From: Saprospiraceae bacterium | GTDB taxonomy: Bacteria; Bacteroidota; Bacteroidia; Chitinophagales; Saprospiraceae | Direction: 5' to 3' | Assembly (NCBI GenBank): GCA_020627825.1 | Contig: JAHDGD010000001.1 | Coordinates: 17,538-81,537, forward strand | Length of the DNA: 64,000 nt | In this document: in pieces, positions 27,655 through 36,738 of the stretch | Layout of the letters: every line of letters begins with the position of its first letter | Numbering within the stretch: the stretch's first letter is position 1 | Position numbers and translations under genes: made by a program | The notes under the pieces: model-generated | What the model was told of the DNA's origin: nothing | The model's input: the letters and a program-made list of their open reading frames with translations, nothing else | Databases searched by the model: none

Positions 27655-28735
27655 TTACTCGCCATTCCAAGTTAGAAATGCTTTTAAAAATCCTTCTAAA
27701 TCTCCATTTAAAACGGCATCTGTGTTATTTACAGTATATCCTGTTCGATGGTCTTTTACTCTTCTGTCATCTAGAACATAAGATCGTATTTGTGATCCCC
27801 ATTCATTTTTCATTTTTCCTGCTTCTACTTTTTGCTTTTCCTCTTGCCTTCTTTTTATCTCTGCTTCATATAATCGTGATTTCAACATGATAATCGCTTT
27901 TTCTCTATTGAGATGTTGCGATCTTTCTTCTTGACACTCTACCACAATTCCACTCGGTGCATGTCTTACACGAACAGCAGATTCAGTTTTATTTACATGC
28001 TGACCACCAGCTCCACTTGCACGAAACGTATCCCAATCTAAATCTGCTGGATTAACATCAATTTCTATACGATCATCAATTAAAGGATGGACAAAAACAG
28101 AAGCAAAAGATGTCATTCTTTTTCCTTGGGCATTGAAAGGCGATACTCTTACTAGTCGATGTACACCATTCTCACTTTTTAGCATGCCATATGCATAATC
28201 ACCTTTTATCTCTATACTGACGGACTTAATTCCTGCAACATCGCCTTGAACTGATGATAAAATTGACGTTTTGTAATTGCTCTTATCACTGTACATTAAG
28301 TACATACGCTCCAACATACTTGCCCAGTCACATGCTTCTGTTCCTCCGGCACCAGCATTTATTTCCAAAATTGCAGATAATTCATCTTCCTCTTGATCCA
28401 TTGCCAATCGAAACTCAACATCTTCCAATAATTCAATGGTTTGATCATACTTTGTGATTACTTCCTCTTCTTGAATTTCTCCCATTCGAAAAAATTCATC
28501 CAAAACCTCCAAATCATCAATTTGCTCTTTGATAGTATTATAACGCAATATCCTATTTTTATGCGTCTGAATCTGACGCATAATGTCTTGAGCTCTTTTA
28601 CTATCGTTCCAGAATTCCGGATCAAGTTGTAACTGTTCTAAATCTGCTAATTCAGCTGTTCTCTTCTCGACTTCAAAGATAGCCCTTCAAGTGGGCCAGC
28701 CTAGATTTTAAATCATTTAATTGCTCTATTGTCAT
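27655..28735 (-). CDS. prfB: Peptide chain release factor 2, with programmed +1 frameshift
   Basis: RF2 releases peptides at UGA and UAA. The main frame (28674 to 27655) has the SPF anticodon-like tripeptide in VRVSPFNAQGKR and the catalytic GGQ in ASGAGGQHVNKTESAVR. The true start is ATG at 28735 in another frame: 20 codons lead to CTT TGA (28678-28673). Skipping one base at 28675 joins the main frame without gaps. The site GGCTATCTTTGA with AAGGG just before it matches the classic RF2 autoregulatory frameshift, where slow UGA reading when RF2 is scarce promotes the shift. The ATG overlaps the FKBP stop (TAATG). Last gene of the nrnA-FKBP-prfB operon. Confidence 0.95.
28673..28688 (-). promoter_or_regulatory. 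RF2 programmed frameshift site
   Basis: On the minus strand it reads AAGGGCTATCTTTGA: a Shine-Dalgarno-like AAGGG, TAT, the slippery CTT and an in-frame TGA stop. Reading +1 gives GAA GTC GAG and leads into the RF2 body. The layout equals that of E. coli prfB except that the internal SD is AAGGGC rather than AGGGGG. Confidence 0.92.
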
Positions 28736-29604
28736 TACTCTGGTACTTCTATAAAGAATATAAGTTCGTCACCTGGTTTAATTAAACCTCTGTCCGCTTG
28801 ACCATATCCTAGTTCACTTGGAATTACTAGGAAAGCTTCAGATCCCTTATTCATATAGGTAATACCTTCATCCCATCCTTTAATTACACCTCCTTGTCCT
28901 ACATTAAATGTAAATTCCTGACCTCTTTTATAGGCATTATCAAACATTTCTCCTGTTCTTGATAATACGCCATAATAAAATACTGACGCTCGATCACCCG
29001 CCTTAAAATTCGCTCCAGTTCCTTCTTTAACAATAACATACTTTAGTCCAGTTTCCGAGGTAACGATCTTACTATCCATTTTACCTGCTTTGTAGTCTGA
29101 ATAAAAATCAGCTACTGAACTTGCAACTTCTCCTTCTCGCACCTTATATTCTTCAATTCGTGCTTCCGCTTTCTTCCTTTCTTCATCAAGACGAGCATCA
29201 AAGGCTGTTTGATCCAACATTTCATTAAATCGCATCTTATAAATTAAAGAATCAAAGCCAGAACCTCTAGCATCATCTCCGCCTAAATATATATGTATAC
29301 TATCTCCTACATTTTTTCCTAATAAAATATCTCCGAATGGATTTGGAGCTGTTTCTGTTGATGGAAGAATTTTCATTACACCTGGTTGATTTTGTTCCTT
29401 CGAACTGTAAACTACTTCTCCTGTAACACTTGTAACTTCTACATCAAAATATGCAAAATGATCTTGAACAGATTCTGGTCCATTACCTTTTTCAATAACC
29501 TGGTAATAATAACCTGTATCTGTAACTTGCATTTTGGATGTTTCTTGTTTGCACGCCCCAAAAACAAACGCACATATTATTGATAAAACAAAAAGTCTAT
29601 TCAT
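28735..29604 (-). CDS. FKBP-type peptidyl-prolyl isomerase lipoprotein, two FKBP domains
   Basis: A 289-residue lipoprotein, signal MNRLFVLSIICAFVFGAC (Cys at residue 18). Residues 30-130 form a weak, degenerate FKBP-like domain and residues 180-289 a canonical FKBP domain (VFYYGVLSRTGEMFDNAY, VIKGWDEGITYMNKGSEAFLVIPSELGYGQ). It should assist folding of envelope proteins at proline bonds. Related lipoproteins in the Bacteroidota include GldI of gliding motility; this one is not clearly that. Its ATG overlaps the nrnA stop and its stop overlaps the prfB ATG, both as TAATG, so the three genes are tightly coupled. Confidence 0.88.
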   Translation of the reverse strand: MNRLFVLSIICAFVFGACKQETSKMQVTDTGYYYQVIEKGNGPESVQDHFAYFDVEVTSVTGEVVYSSKEQNQPGVMKILPSTETAPNPFGDILLGKNVGDSIHIYLGGDDARGSGFDSLIYKMRFNEMLDQTAFDARLDEERKKAEARIEEYKVREGEVASSVADFYSDYKAGKMDSKIVTSETGLKYVIVKEGTGANFKAGDRASVFYYGVLSRTGEMFDNAYKRGQEFTFNVGQGGVIKGWDEGITYMNKGSEAFLVIPSELGYGQADRGLIKPGDELIFFIEVPE

Positions 29605-30632
29605 TATTTATTATTTTCAATTTGTACTTTCTCCATATATTCTGGAAGAACTTCTTTAAATTTATTTATTACCATTGAAAGAGAGCCATATAGAGCGCCT
29701 CCTGCAGCATTTTTATGACCTCCACCCCTGAAATGATTTCTTGCAATTTCTTGAACCGATATATCTCCTTTTGACCGTAAACTAATTTTCACGATTTGAG
29801 GTTGTTGTGTGATAAATGCTGCTAATTTGATATTTTTCATCATCAGCATATAATTTACAATGCCTTCCGTATCACCTCTTTGAATATCAAAATTAGCATA
29901 ATCATATTTATTTAAAACAATAATTGCTGTCTCATATTCTTCAAGAATCTCCATTCGTTTAAACAATGCATGTGCCAGTAATTTCATCTGTTTTACTTTC
30001 ATGCTATTAAATATGGCATCTTGTATCTCTTTTACATCAATACCTCTTTCTTGCATTTTGGCTGCACAAATAAATGTTGCTGGTCTTGTATTGTATTTGA
30101 AAGAACCTGTATCAGTAATTAATCCTGTCATAATACAAGTAGCTATATCAGGCCCTATATATCGAGTATCTTCCAAGAATTGAATAAACTCAAAAACCAA
30201 TTCTGCTGTAGAAGAAGCCGCTGTATCTGATAATCCATAATCATAAAAAGGCTCAGGATCAAGATGATGATCGATCATAATGACTTTTGCTTTTGATCTA
30301 TCCTTAACTTCTGAAATCTTTCCACCCAGTTTATCAATCCGATCAAGTCCATTAAAATCTAATGCGAAAATAACATCACATGTTTCTAAAAATGGATCAA
30401 CCATTTCGGAATGAACATCATAAATTTTAATATCTCTGACTTGAGGTAAATATTCAAATGTATGTGGATATTCACTTGGTGTAACTACTTCTACCTTGTG
30501 ACCTAGCTGTTGCAAATATAAACTCAACGCTAGTGAAGACCCTAGTGCATCACCATCAGGATTTCGATGGGATGATATCAGAATATTTCTTGGCCTGCTT
30601 AGTAACTCTTTTATTTCAGCTATATCTTCCAT
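29604..30632 (-). CDS. DHH/DHHA1 phosphoesterase, NrnA-like nanoRNase / pAp phosphatase
   Basis: A 342-residue cytosolic enzyme with the DHH motifs: SSHRNPDGDALGSSLAL near residue 20, DFNGLDRID near 95, the DHH box MIDHHLDPE near 123 and TGLITDTGSF near 170. The C-terminal DHHA1 motif is FRGGGHKNAAGG near 310. Members degrade two- to five-nucleotide RNAs and dephosphorylate pAp. It is the first gene of the operon with FKBP and prfB. A near-match to the -7 box (CACTTTTG) lies about ten bases before the ATG. Confidence 0.9.
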   Translation of the reverse strand: MEDIAEIKELLSRPRNILISSHRNPDGDALGSSLALSLYLQQLGHKVEVVTPSEYPHTFEYLPQVRDIKIYDVHSEMVDPFLETCDVIFALDFNGLDRIDKLGGKISEVKDRSKAKVIMIDHHLDPEPFYDYGLSDTAASSTAELVFEFIQFLEDTRYIGPDIATCIMTGLITDTGSFKYNTRPATFICAAKMQERGIDVKEIQDAIFNSMKVKQMKLLAHALFKRMEILEEYETAIIVLNKYDYANFDIQRGDTEGIVNYMLMMKNIKLAAFITQQPQIVKISLRSKGDISVQEIARNHFRGGGHKNAAGGALYGSLSMVINKFKEVLPEYMEKVQIENNK

Positions 30633-30822
30633 AAATCAGCTGCAAAAGTGAGCATTTGTTTAGGATTTTTCTCTATTTATAAGCACTATATTCTTTTGTC
30701 GGCAGGAAACATATGAATATTACCTCTAAAACAAAAGGCTAAGAAGTATTATTTAGGAACCCAAGGCTCAGAAAAATGAATTGAAAAATTATAAAGACAG
30801 GTTTCAGATTTAAACAGAATAT

Positions 30823-31284
30823 TTATTTTGCAACTAATTTAAAAGTAAACTTTCCACATTCCTGATCAGGAGCAGTTGGATTATGCGCAAATTTATAGTT
30901 AAAAGCTATCTTAAGGGCTTCTATCACAAGAGCTTTATCTTTTATTGTTGTTTCCTCATTGATAACTTCGACATATGTTACATCTCCTCTTGGATTAATA
31001 CAATGTTTAACTACTATTTGTCCATCTTGAAGTTGATTTTTCATTAAATTACTTAAATCAGGTATTTTTATTATTTTTCTTTCTAGGACTACTTGATCAC
31101 TTATTTTTATATTTTCATTTTTTAGTTGTCCAATTGACAATGTATCGTTTCGGTTATCTATTATCTTTGTATCCAGTGAATCGGATTGACGACTATACGA
31201 ATAAGCCCCATAGTTAAAAGTTTCGTAATTACATGATGTTAATGTAACAAAGACAATAAAAAAGAAATAATAGATATACTTCAT
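30823..31284 (-). CDS. Lipoprotein with TonB-like C-terminal domain, paralogue of the next gene upstream
   Basis: A 153-residue lipoprotein (signal to LTSC, Cys at residue 18). After a short linker, residues 65-153 match the C-terminal domain of the neighbouring TonB-like protein position by position: IKIPDLSNLMKNQ, KHCINPRGDVTYVEVI, ETTIKDKALVIEALKIAFNYK and CGKFTFKL. It keeps the domain but replaces the inner-membrane anchor and acidic linker with a lipid anchor, so it cannot transmit energy in the usual way. A terminator separates the two genes. Likely a recent duplication; function unknown. Confidence 0.75.
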   Translation of the reverse strand: MKYIYYFFFIVFVTLTSCNYETFNYGAYSYSRQSDSLDTKIIDNRNDTLSIGQLKNENIKISDQVVLERKIIKIPDLSNLMKNQLQDGQIVVKHCINPRGDVTYVEVINEETTIKDKALVIEALKIAFNYKFAHNPTAPDQECGKFTFKLVAK

Positions 31285-31304
31285 GATCTTAAAGATTACA
31301 AAAA

Positions 31305-31326
31305 AAGGCGCCTTTTAAAGCGCCTT
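31305..31326 (-). terminator. Intrinsic terminator after the TonB-like gene
   Basis: Stem AAGGCGC / GCGCCTT with an eight-base loop, followed on the minus strand by a run of about seven T. It begins six bases past the stop of the TonB-like gene and ends before the start of its lipoprotein paralogue. Confidence 0.88.
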
Positions 31327-31331
31327 ATTTT

Positions 31332-32306
31332 CTATTTATTAATATCAAGTTTGAAAGTAAATTTACCACATTGTTCTCTAGGAGCATCAATGTCCTTTTC
31401 ATACTTATAATTTTTTGCAACCTCTAGCGCTCTTTTCAATTTTGCTCTATTCGTAATTGACGTTTCTTTCCTTATTAACTCCGTGTGGATAACATCACCT
31501 CTTGGGTTGACGCACATTTTTACAACAATTTTTCCTGTAACGTCATTTTGCATTAACGATCCGAGATTAGGAATTTTTATGACTCTTCTACCGAATATTC
31601 CTTGCCCACTATCATCATATTCTCCTTTACCCAAGCCACCAGTTCCTATTCCGCTATTACCATCATTACCTGAAGCATCTGAACCACTTCCAGAACCTGA
31701 ATCAGTTTTACCTGTGCCACTTCCACTAGATGGTTTAGAGGTCGTATTATTAGACCCTGTCCCACTTCCAGATGATGATGAAGGTTTACTTGTGGATGTT
31801 TTAGGTTTTGAAGCACCTGTACTTGGCTTAGGTACATCTTGTTTTTTAGGAATATCTACTTTTACTGGTTCTTCAAAAGCAATTTCATCCTCTACAGCTG
31901 TTACAGGACTTTCCTCTTCAACTACTTCTGTAACTTCAGGTGTAATAATTTCAGTAACTTCTTGAACAGGTTCGTCTTCAAACTCTTCTTCCTCAACGAT
32001 TTCTTCTACCTCTTCTACGACTTCCTCTACTTCTTCAGGTTGTTCTTCAACTTCTTCGGCTCTCTCTTCTTCCGCTGCTTGTTCCGGCATTTCACCTGCT
32101 GCCTCTTGACCACTTGTTGAATTGGAACTGCGATCCAATGTAAAATCGATGGCAACAGCATATTGATCATCTATTGACTCTTCAGGATTATCAGCAAATC
32201 TCCCAAAAATAAAAAGCAATAGCAATATGATTACATGAATCGCGATCGAGTAATTACGCCCTTTACGCTGATTTTTTTGTTCTATAATTGTTAGTCTCTC
32301 TTTCAT
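31332..32306 (-). CDS. TonB-like energy transducer
   Basis: About 324 residues from the ATG at 32306 (MKERLTIIEQKNQRKGRNYS); the frame runs further upstream to 32390, but that part is read through a palindrome and is unlikely. One membrane segment near residues 22-36 is followed by a very acidic linker (runs of E, V and P, residues 65-140), then a Ser/Gly/Thr-rich low-complexity stretch (155-225) and a TonB-like C-terminal domain (240-324) with NPRGDV. In the Bacteroidota such proteins link inner-membrane ExbBD-type motors to outer-membrane receptors. No exbBD is near. A terminator follows. Confidence 0.78.
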   Translation of the reverse strand: MKERLTIIEQKNQRKGRNYSIAIHVIILLLLFIFGRFADNPEESIDDQYAVAIDFTLDRSSNSTSGQEAAGEMPEQAAEEERAEEVEEQPEEVEEVVEEVEEIVEEEEFEDEPVQEVTEIITPEVTEVVEEESPVTAVEDEIAFEEPVKVDIPKKQDVPKPSTGASKPKTSTSKPSSSSGSGTGSNNTTSKPSSGSGTGKTDSGSGSGSDASGNDGNSGIGTGGLGKGEYDDSGQGIFGRRVIKIPNLGSLMQNDVTGKIVVKMCVNPRGDVIHTELIRKETSITNRAKLKRALEVAKNYKYEKDIDAPREQCGKFTFKLDINK

Positions 32307-32336
32307 ATCTAACCAATTTAATTTATCCGCAATTAT

Positions 32337-32360
32337 TTTTTTGGGCTCGAGCCCAAAAAA
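32337..32360. repeat. Palindrome, GGGCTCGAGCCC variant of the dispersed family
   Basis: Perfect 24-base palindrome with T6 on the left and A6 on the right, 31 bases before the TonB-like start and 104 bases past the stop of the exported protein gene. The centre is CTCGAG (an XhoI site) instead of CTTWAAG, but the arms and polarity are the same. Confidence 0.8.
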
Positions 32361-32464
32361 CATATTACTTGAATATAGTATATAATACAAATTTCAAGCC
32401 ATTTATTTTATAGTATGACGGATAACATTCGAAAATTACACAAACGAATTGAATATATAATACT

Positions 32465-33355
32465 TTAATTGTTGGAATTGGATTTTGGCTTAAACAAACC
32501 AGACTTTCCTTCTTTTAATTCTTCATCTGATTTAGGCAACTTTAATTCAGGTTCAAAGACCATATCTTTATATATCCAGTTACCATCTTTCAATGCATAG
32601 GAAGTATATGTTCCATCAGGTACAGCTGTATTGGCTTTATTTCCTGGAATTCTTGATTTCACTTCCATTAGATGATCAACAATAATTGCATCGAAATCTT
32701 TATCATACTGGATAACCATACTAACATCTGCAGAATAGGTATACACTCTTCTATTTTTGATAATATCCCTTCCATTTTCTACAGGTTCAACAAATACTTC
32801 AGCACCGAATACAGGGTTCCCGTTTTCGAAAGAAAGCACCTCAATGACTTTCCTTTTATCAAAGGCTGTTGGTTGAGAAAATGAAAAGAGTAGATACATT
32901 TTTTTCTCCTCTTTTTCGAATGGAATGATGTGATAATATATGCCGCTTAACCAATCTTGCGGGCTGTATTGATTATATTCAAGATCATCAAGATAATTTG
33001 TGGATTCAAGTTCAAAAACACGATTATCCTTCATGTGAATAAATCCTGATTCCTGGGTAACATTCTCTAAGTCAACAAGATGAAACGTGTAGATTTTAAA
33101 AAGGCTATCAGGTGAAACTACACTATGAATAAAAGGTATTGCTTCCAATTTTAAATTCCATGCATTTTCATGTGTTAAGGCTTCTTTGAATAAAGTGGAA
33201 AATTTATCATGAGCGCGCAATCTGTTGGTATAACTTTCAGCGTTCACCATTGCATCACTATAAAAATTTAAGTCAGCAATGAGCTGATCCGAAGTAGACT
33301 GGGCTTGTGCCCAAAGAAAAGAAAAACTTAAAAAAAGAAGGATATGAACTTTCAT
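32465..33355 (-). CDS. Conserved exported protein of unknown function
   Basis: A 296-residue secreted or periplasmic protein with a clear signal peptide (MKVHILLFLSFSFLWAQAQ, cleavage A|Q). The mature part is predicted mixed alpha/beta with no motif I recognise; the segment from DWLSGIYYHIIPFE to NPVFGAEVFV looks like beta strands. The end is Lys/Ser/Asn-rich. Related-looking proteins of about 300 residues are common in marine Bacteroidota, but I cannot name a family. It lies 36 bases before the start of the TonB-side intergenic region and 35 bases after the peroxiredoxin-like gene, so it may be co-transcribed with the latter. Confidence 0.6.
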   Translation of the reverse strand: MKVHILLFLSFSFLWAQAQSTSDQLIADLNFYSDAMVNAESYTNRLRAHDKFSTLFKEALTHENAWNLKLEAIPFIHSVVSPDSLFKIYTFHLVDLENVTQESGFIHMKDNRVFELESTNYLDDLEYNQYSPQDWLSGIYYHIIPFEKEEKKMYLLFSFSQPTAFDKRKVIEVLSFENGNPVFGAEVFVEPVENGRDIIKNRRVYTYSADVSMVIQYDKDFDAIIVDHLMEVKSRIPGNKANTAVPDGTYTSYALKDGNWIYKDMVFEPELKLPKSDEELKEGKSGLFKPKSNSNN

Positions 33356-33390
33356 ACCCCATAAACGATTTGATGTGCAAATAATTACAT

Positions 33391-33924
33391 CTATTTGCCG
33401 TTTTTTACAATTTTCATATAATCAGGATAGTCTCCTACACTATTGTAAATAAAATAGTTTATAACTTTAGAATCCTTGATGAGAAAAACACCGGGCATTT
33501 GATGTGGGTCACCAATTACATTTGACCCTGCCCTATTTCCTTTTAAAGTGGCACGCCCCATACCGAAGAAACTTTTGAAACCAAATAATTGCCTAAAGTC
33601 ACCTTTCACTAATCCAAAGGCCTTGTAATGTTCTTTATTTACGTCGGAAATGTGCTGAATGTGAGAAAGGTTATACCCTTCAAATACTTCATCAGCGACT
33701 TGAGAGTCTGCCATGTGAACGAATACAACATCAGTACTCTGTTTATTTAAGTTAGCTTGGATTTTATGTATATCCTTTAATGCTTCTCTACAAAATATAC
33801 ATGCTAAATGTCGCAAAAATATCAGTAAAACTTTTCTATTCGTACTAATTTCTGCAACCGAAGAGCCACTATTCGTGGTCATCCTTTGAAAAACTGAATT
33901 ATCTTCTAATACAAACAAATGCAA
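33391..33924 (-). CDS. Peroxiredoxin-like protein (AhpC/TSA_2, PRXL2-type)
   Basis: A 177-residue thioredoxin-fold protein. The motif LRHLACIFCREAL near residues 37-49 has a CxxC pair and the RH and CR context of the PRXL2/SelL-related branch, in which the site may be C-x-x-C or U-x-x-C. The later part VIGDPHQMPGVFLI holds the cis-proline-like segment. It lacks a signal peptide and is expected to reduce peroxides or disulphides in the cytosol. It starts just after the mdh terminator and is followed 35 bases later by the exported unknown. Confidence 0.78.
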   Translation of the reverse strand: MHLFVLEDNSVFQRMTTNSGSSVAEISTNRKVLLIFLRHLACIFCREALKDIHKIQANLNKQSTDVVFVHMADSQVADEVFEGYNLSHIQHISDVNKEHYKAFGLVKGDFRQLFGFKSFFGMGRATLKGNRAGSNVIGDPHQMPGVFLIKDSKVINYFIYNSVGDYPDYMKIVKNGK

Positions 33925-33934
33925 CTATTTAAAA

Positions 33935-33959
33935 AGGGAGTGTATGAACTACACCCCCT
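33935..33959 (-). terminator. Intrinsic terminator after mdh
   Basis: Stem GGG-GTGTA / TACAC-CCC with one mismatch and a five-base loop, followed on the minus strand by T5. It lies 11 bases past the mdh stop and before the next gene's start. Confidence 0.78.
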
Positions 33960-33970
33960 ATGTTATTTTG

Positions 33971-34906
33971 TTAAGAAATACCCATCGTATTGAATAAGTC
34001 AACAACATCTTTAACATGATTAGCTGATGTATTCAAATCTGCCATTTCTTTTTCATTTAATTTCAATTCCATTACTTCTTTAATCCCTCCTTTACCAAGT
34101 TTTACTGGAACGCCCAAAAATATATCGTTTAATCCATATTCGCCATTCAATCTGGCACATACTGGAAAGATACGATCTTCGTCTCTTACAATTGCAGCAA
34201 CCATTTGAGCCGCAGCAGCTCCAGGCGCGTACCAAGCACTTGTACCCATTAATTTCACCAATTCTCCTCCCCCCTTTTTCGTTCTTTCAACTATTTCATC
34301 TAAGCGAGATTCCGATATTAAATCAGTAACAGGTATTCCAGCAACATTCGTATATCTTGGTAGAGGAACCATAGTATCACCATGCCCTCCCATAAGTAAA
34401 GCTTGAATATCTTTTACAGAAACACCTAATTCCATACTAAGAAAAGCTCTATATCTAGCTGTGTCAAGAATTCCAGCCATTCCAAATACTTTCTTATCAC
34501 TTAATCCAGATACTTTATGCGCTGCATAAGTCATCACATCAAGAGGATTTGAAACAATTATGATGATAGGGTCTTCACTATGTTCTAGAATTGACTTCGT
34601 TACAGAACCAACAATTTTAGCATTCGTTGAAATCAAATCATCTCGACTCATGCCAGGTTTTCTTGGGATACCAGCAGTAATCACTACAATATCACTATTA
34701 GCAGTGTCTTTGTAATCATCAGTTCCTACTAATCTTGTGCTGTAGTAATCGATTGAAGCTTGTTGATATGAATCCAAGGCTTTGCCTTTCGCAAAATCTC
34801 CTTTGATATCTAACAATACTACTTCTCTTACAATGTCTTTATGCGCTAAAACATTCGCAACTGTAGCACCTACATTTCCTGCACCTACGACGGTAACTTT
34901 ACTCAT
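33971..34906 (-). CDS. mdh: Malate dehydrogenase (LDH-like type)
   Basis: TCA-cycle enzyme, malate to oxaloacetate with NAD. Its 311 residues match the LDH-like MDH type of the Bacteroidota. The NAD-binding motif GAGNVGATVANVL is at residue 8, the acid after strand 2 is LLDIKGDF, and the substrate loop is TAGIPRKPGMSRDDL with the substrate-binding arginines. IVSNPLDVMTY follows, and the catalytic His is in MGGHGDTMVP. The gene stands alone between a terminator and its own promoter region, divergent from a secreted metalloprotease gene. Confidence 0.96.
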   Translation of the reverse strand: MSKVTVVGAGNVGATVANVLAHKDIVREVVLLDIKGDFAKGKALDSYQQASIDYYSTRLVGTDDYKDTANSDIVVITAGIPRKPGMSRDDLISTNAKIVGSVTKSILEHSEDPIIIIVSNPLDVMTYAAHKVSGLSDKKVFGMAGILDTARYRAFLSMELGVSVKDIQALLMGGHGDTMVPLPRYTNVAGIPVTDLISESRLDEIVERTKKGGGELVKLMGTSAWYAPGAAAAQMVAAIVRDEDRIFPVCARLNGEYGLNDIFLGVPVKLGKGGIKEVMELKLNEKEMADLNTSANHVKDVVDLFNTMGIS

Positions 34907-34974
34907 TGTTTATTATTTATTCAAAAGGTGAACGCTGAAACACTTATGTTGTTCAGCAAAAATTAAAGAAAAAG

Positions 34975-34982
34975 CAAATATA
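34975..34982 (-). promoter_or_regulatory. -7 box (TATATTTG) for mdh
   Basis: Minus-strand match to TAnnTTTG, 69 bases before the mdh ATG, which leaves a 5' leader of about 60 bases. Confidence 0.45.
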
Positions 34983-35121
34983 TACATATTTGGAAATTAC
35001 TAGAAAATTAAAATTTAGATCTAATTTACGTAATCACTTAATCTATATAAATTGTAACACATAATGGCATTGAGTTTAATAATATGATGGCTAGATGACA
35101 ACAGAGATATAAATTAATAAG

Positions 35122-35129
35122 TACATTTG
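35122..35129 (+). promoter_or_regulatory. -7 box (TACATTTG) for the first M43 protease
   Basis: Plus-strand match to TAnnTTTG, 79 bases before the ATG at 35209. No -33 element is clear. Confidence 0.45.
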
Positions 35130-35208
35130 TTTTAATCTACAACTAAATATCATTCATAATAGGGGTTTTCCTTTTCTGAATCATTATAAAGCTATATAAA
35201 TTACGAAC

Positions 35209-36702
35209 ATGAAATTTAAATTCTTTCTTGCACTACTTTTAGGAACAATTTTAACGTCTACTAACGCTCAACATTGCGGAAACATAGCAGATGATCTAGA
35301 TATAGAACGCTTATTGCAAAATAGGAAGTTAGTAGAAAAAGGTCTTTCTGTTAGATCTGGAGTACCAGTTTATATTCCTGTAACTTTTCATATTGTACGT
35401 AATTCTGATGGTTCAGGTGGAATTGATGAAGATCTTATAGCGAATCAACTCTGTGCTTTAAATGCTGATTATGCTCCTGTTGACATGGTGTTTTATATAA
35501 AGGATAAAACATTTAATTATGTTGATGATACGGGAATGTATACCAATCCTTCTTCAACAAGTAGTGGAGTAAAAATGGTTATTGAAAAAAATGGCCCTGG
35601 ATCAAATAGTATAAATATATTCATTTGCCAAAATGCTCAATCTAACCCTGATGCCCTAGGCACTACCTTAGGGTATTATGATCCAAATCTTGACTTAATA
35701 GTTATGAGATTAAATCAAGTAAATGATTTTTCAGGCACTCTTTCACATGAGCTAGGACATTTCTTTTCTTTATTACATGTTTTCAATGGCTGGGATCAAG
35801 TAGCATGGAGTGAAGAGGATCACGGAAATCCTGTAGATAGTCAATATAGCCCAGGAGGTGTTTTGAATGAATTAGCAGATGGAAGCAACTGTGCTAATTC
35901 AGGTGATTTCTTATGCGACACTCCTGCTGATTACAATTTAGGATTCACATGGAATGGGTGCAGCGAATATGGCGGAGGTTGCAAAGACTATAATGGAGAA
36001 GAATTGATGCCACAAGAAAATAATTTCATGAGTTATTTTATTGGCTGCTCTCAATACGAGTTTTCTCAACAGCAAATTGATATGATGATTGCTGATTATA
36101 ATTCACCTGCAAGAAACTTCTTGAAGGTTGGATATACTCCAAATACAGGTGATATATCGCCTGCAGTATCTGTGTCTCCTGCTGATGGTGCCACAGTAGA
36201 AACGTATAATAATGTAAAACTAGAATGGGAAAACCAGCCTAATGCTGCTGGCTATTTGGTTAGTGTGAAATTTATACTTACAGAAAACAAATATTATGTA
36301 AATTCAAATTCTCTAACATTAACAGATTTAAGTCCTGGTAAAACTTATCAATGGAGAGTACTACCAATAAGTGAAATAGGAGGATGTCAATCATTCAATG
36401 CACTTTCATCTTTTAGCACTGGAACAGTAGCCTCCAATGATCCAATTGAATTAAACGACATTACTGTTGTAAATTCTTTAATCACAGACGGTTCAATTTA
36501 TTTCTCTGCTTCCGAATCAAAACACATCAATGTTCAACTATTTACTACTTCGGGAATTATTGTAGATCAACAACAATTATTCTCTCAGCATGGAATTAAT
36601 GAACTAAGCATTTCAACACAACTAACTTCAGGTATGTATTTTTTAAAAATGTCCGATGAAAACAATCTTCAAAAGACATTTAAAGTAATTGTGAACAATT
36701 AA
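35209..36702 (+). CDS. Secreted M43-type (pappalysin-like) zinc metalloprotease with T9SS sorting domain
   Basis: A 497-residue secreted protein: signal peptide (residues 1-20, cleavage A|Q), a metzincin catalytic domain (40-300) with the zinc motif HELGHFFSLLH at H180/H184/H190, a Cys-rich region typical of cytophagalysins (CDTPADYNLGFTW and NFMSYFIGCS, with the Met of the Met-turn), a fibronectin type III-like domain (315-405) and a C-terminal type IX secretion domain (about 420-497) ending in TFKVIVNN. It should be exported by the T9SS and digest extracellular protein. A homologous protease gene follows after 36 bases. Confidence 0.88.
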   Translation: MKFKFFLALLLGTILTSTNAQHCGNIADDLDIERLLQNRKLVEKGLSVRSGVPVYIPVTFHIVRNSDGSGGIDEDLIANQLCALNADYAPVDMVFYIKDKTFNYVDDTGMYTNPSSTSSGVKMVIEKNGPGSNSINIFICQNAQSNPDALGTTLGYYDPNLDLIVMRLNQVNDFSGTLSHELGHFFSLLHVFNGWDQVAWSEEDHGNPVDSQYSPGGVLNELADGSNCANSGDFLCDTPADYNLGFTWNGCSEYGGGCKDYNGEELMPQENNFMSYFIGCSQYEFSQQQIDMMIADYNSPARNFLKVGYTPNTGDISPAVSVSPADGATVETYNNVKLEWENQPNAAGYLVSVKFILTENKYYVNSNSLTLTDLSPGKTYQWRVLPISEIGGCQSFNALSSFSTGTVASNDPIELNDITVVNSLITDGSIYFSASESKHINVQLFTTSGIIVDQQQLFSQHGINELSISTQLTSGMYFLKMSDENNLQKTFKVIVNN

Positions 36703-36738
36703 GCAGTAAGTTAATTAAGCTTACAAACAAACATTAAT

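Larger units (their letters stand above)
34907..35208. other. Divergent intergenic region between mdh and the first M43 protease
   Basis: About 300 non-coding bases. It holds a minus-strand TATATTTG box at 34975-34982 for mdh and a plus-strand TACATTTG box at 35122-35129 for the protease. Between them the sequence is very A+T-rich with no repeat or RNA structure that I could identify. Confidence 0.6.

Noticed and set aside
31483..31965. 160-residue open frame on the plus strand rich in Pro, Leu and Ser
   Set aside because: It is the reverse complement of the low-complexity Ser/Gly/Glu linker of the TonB-like gene and has no independent signals.
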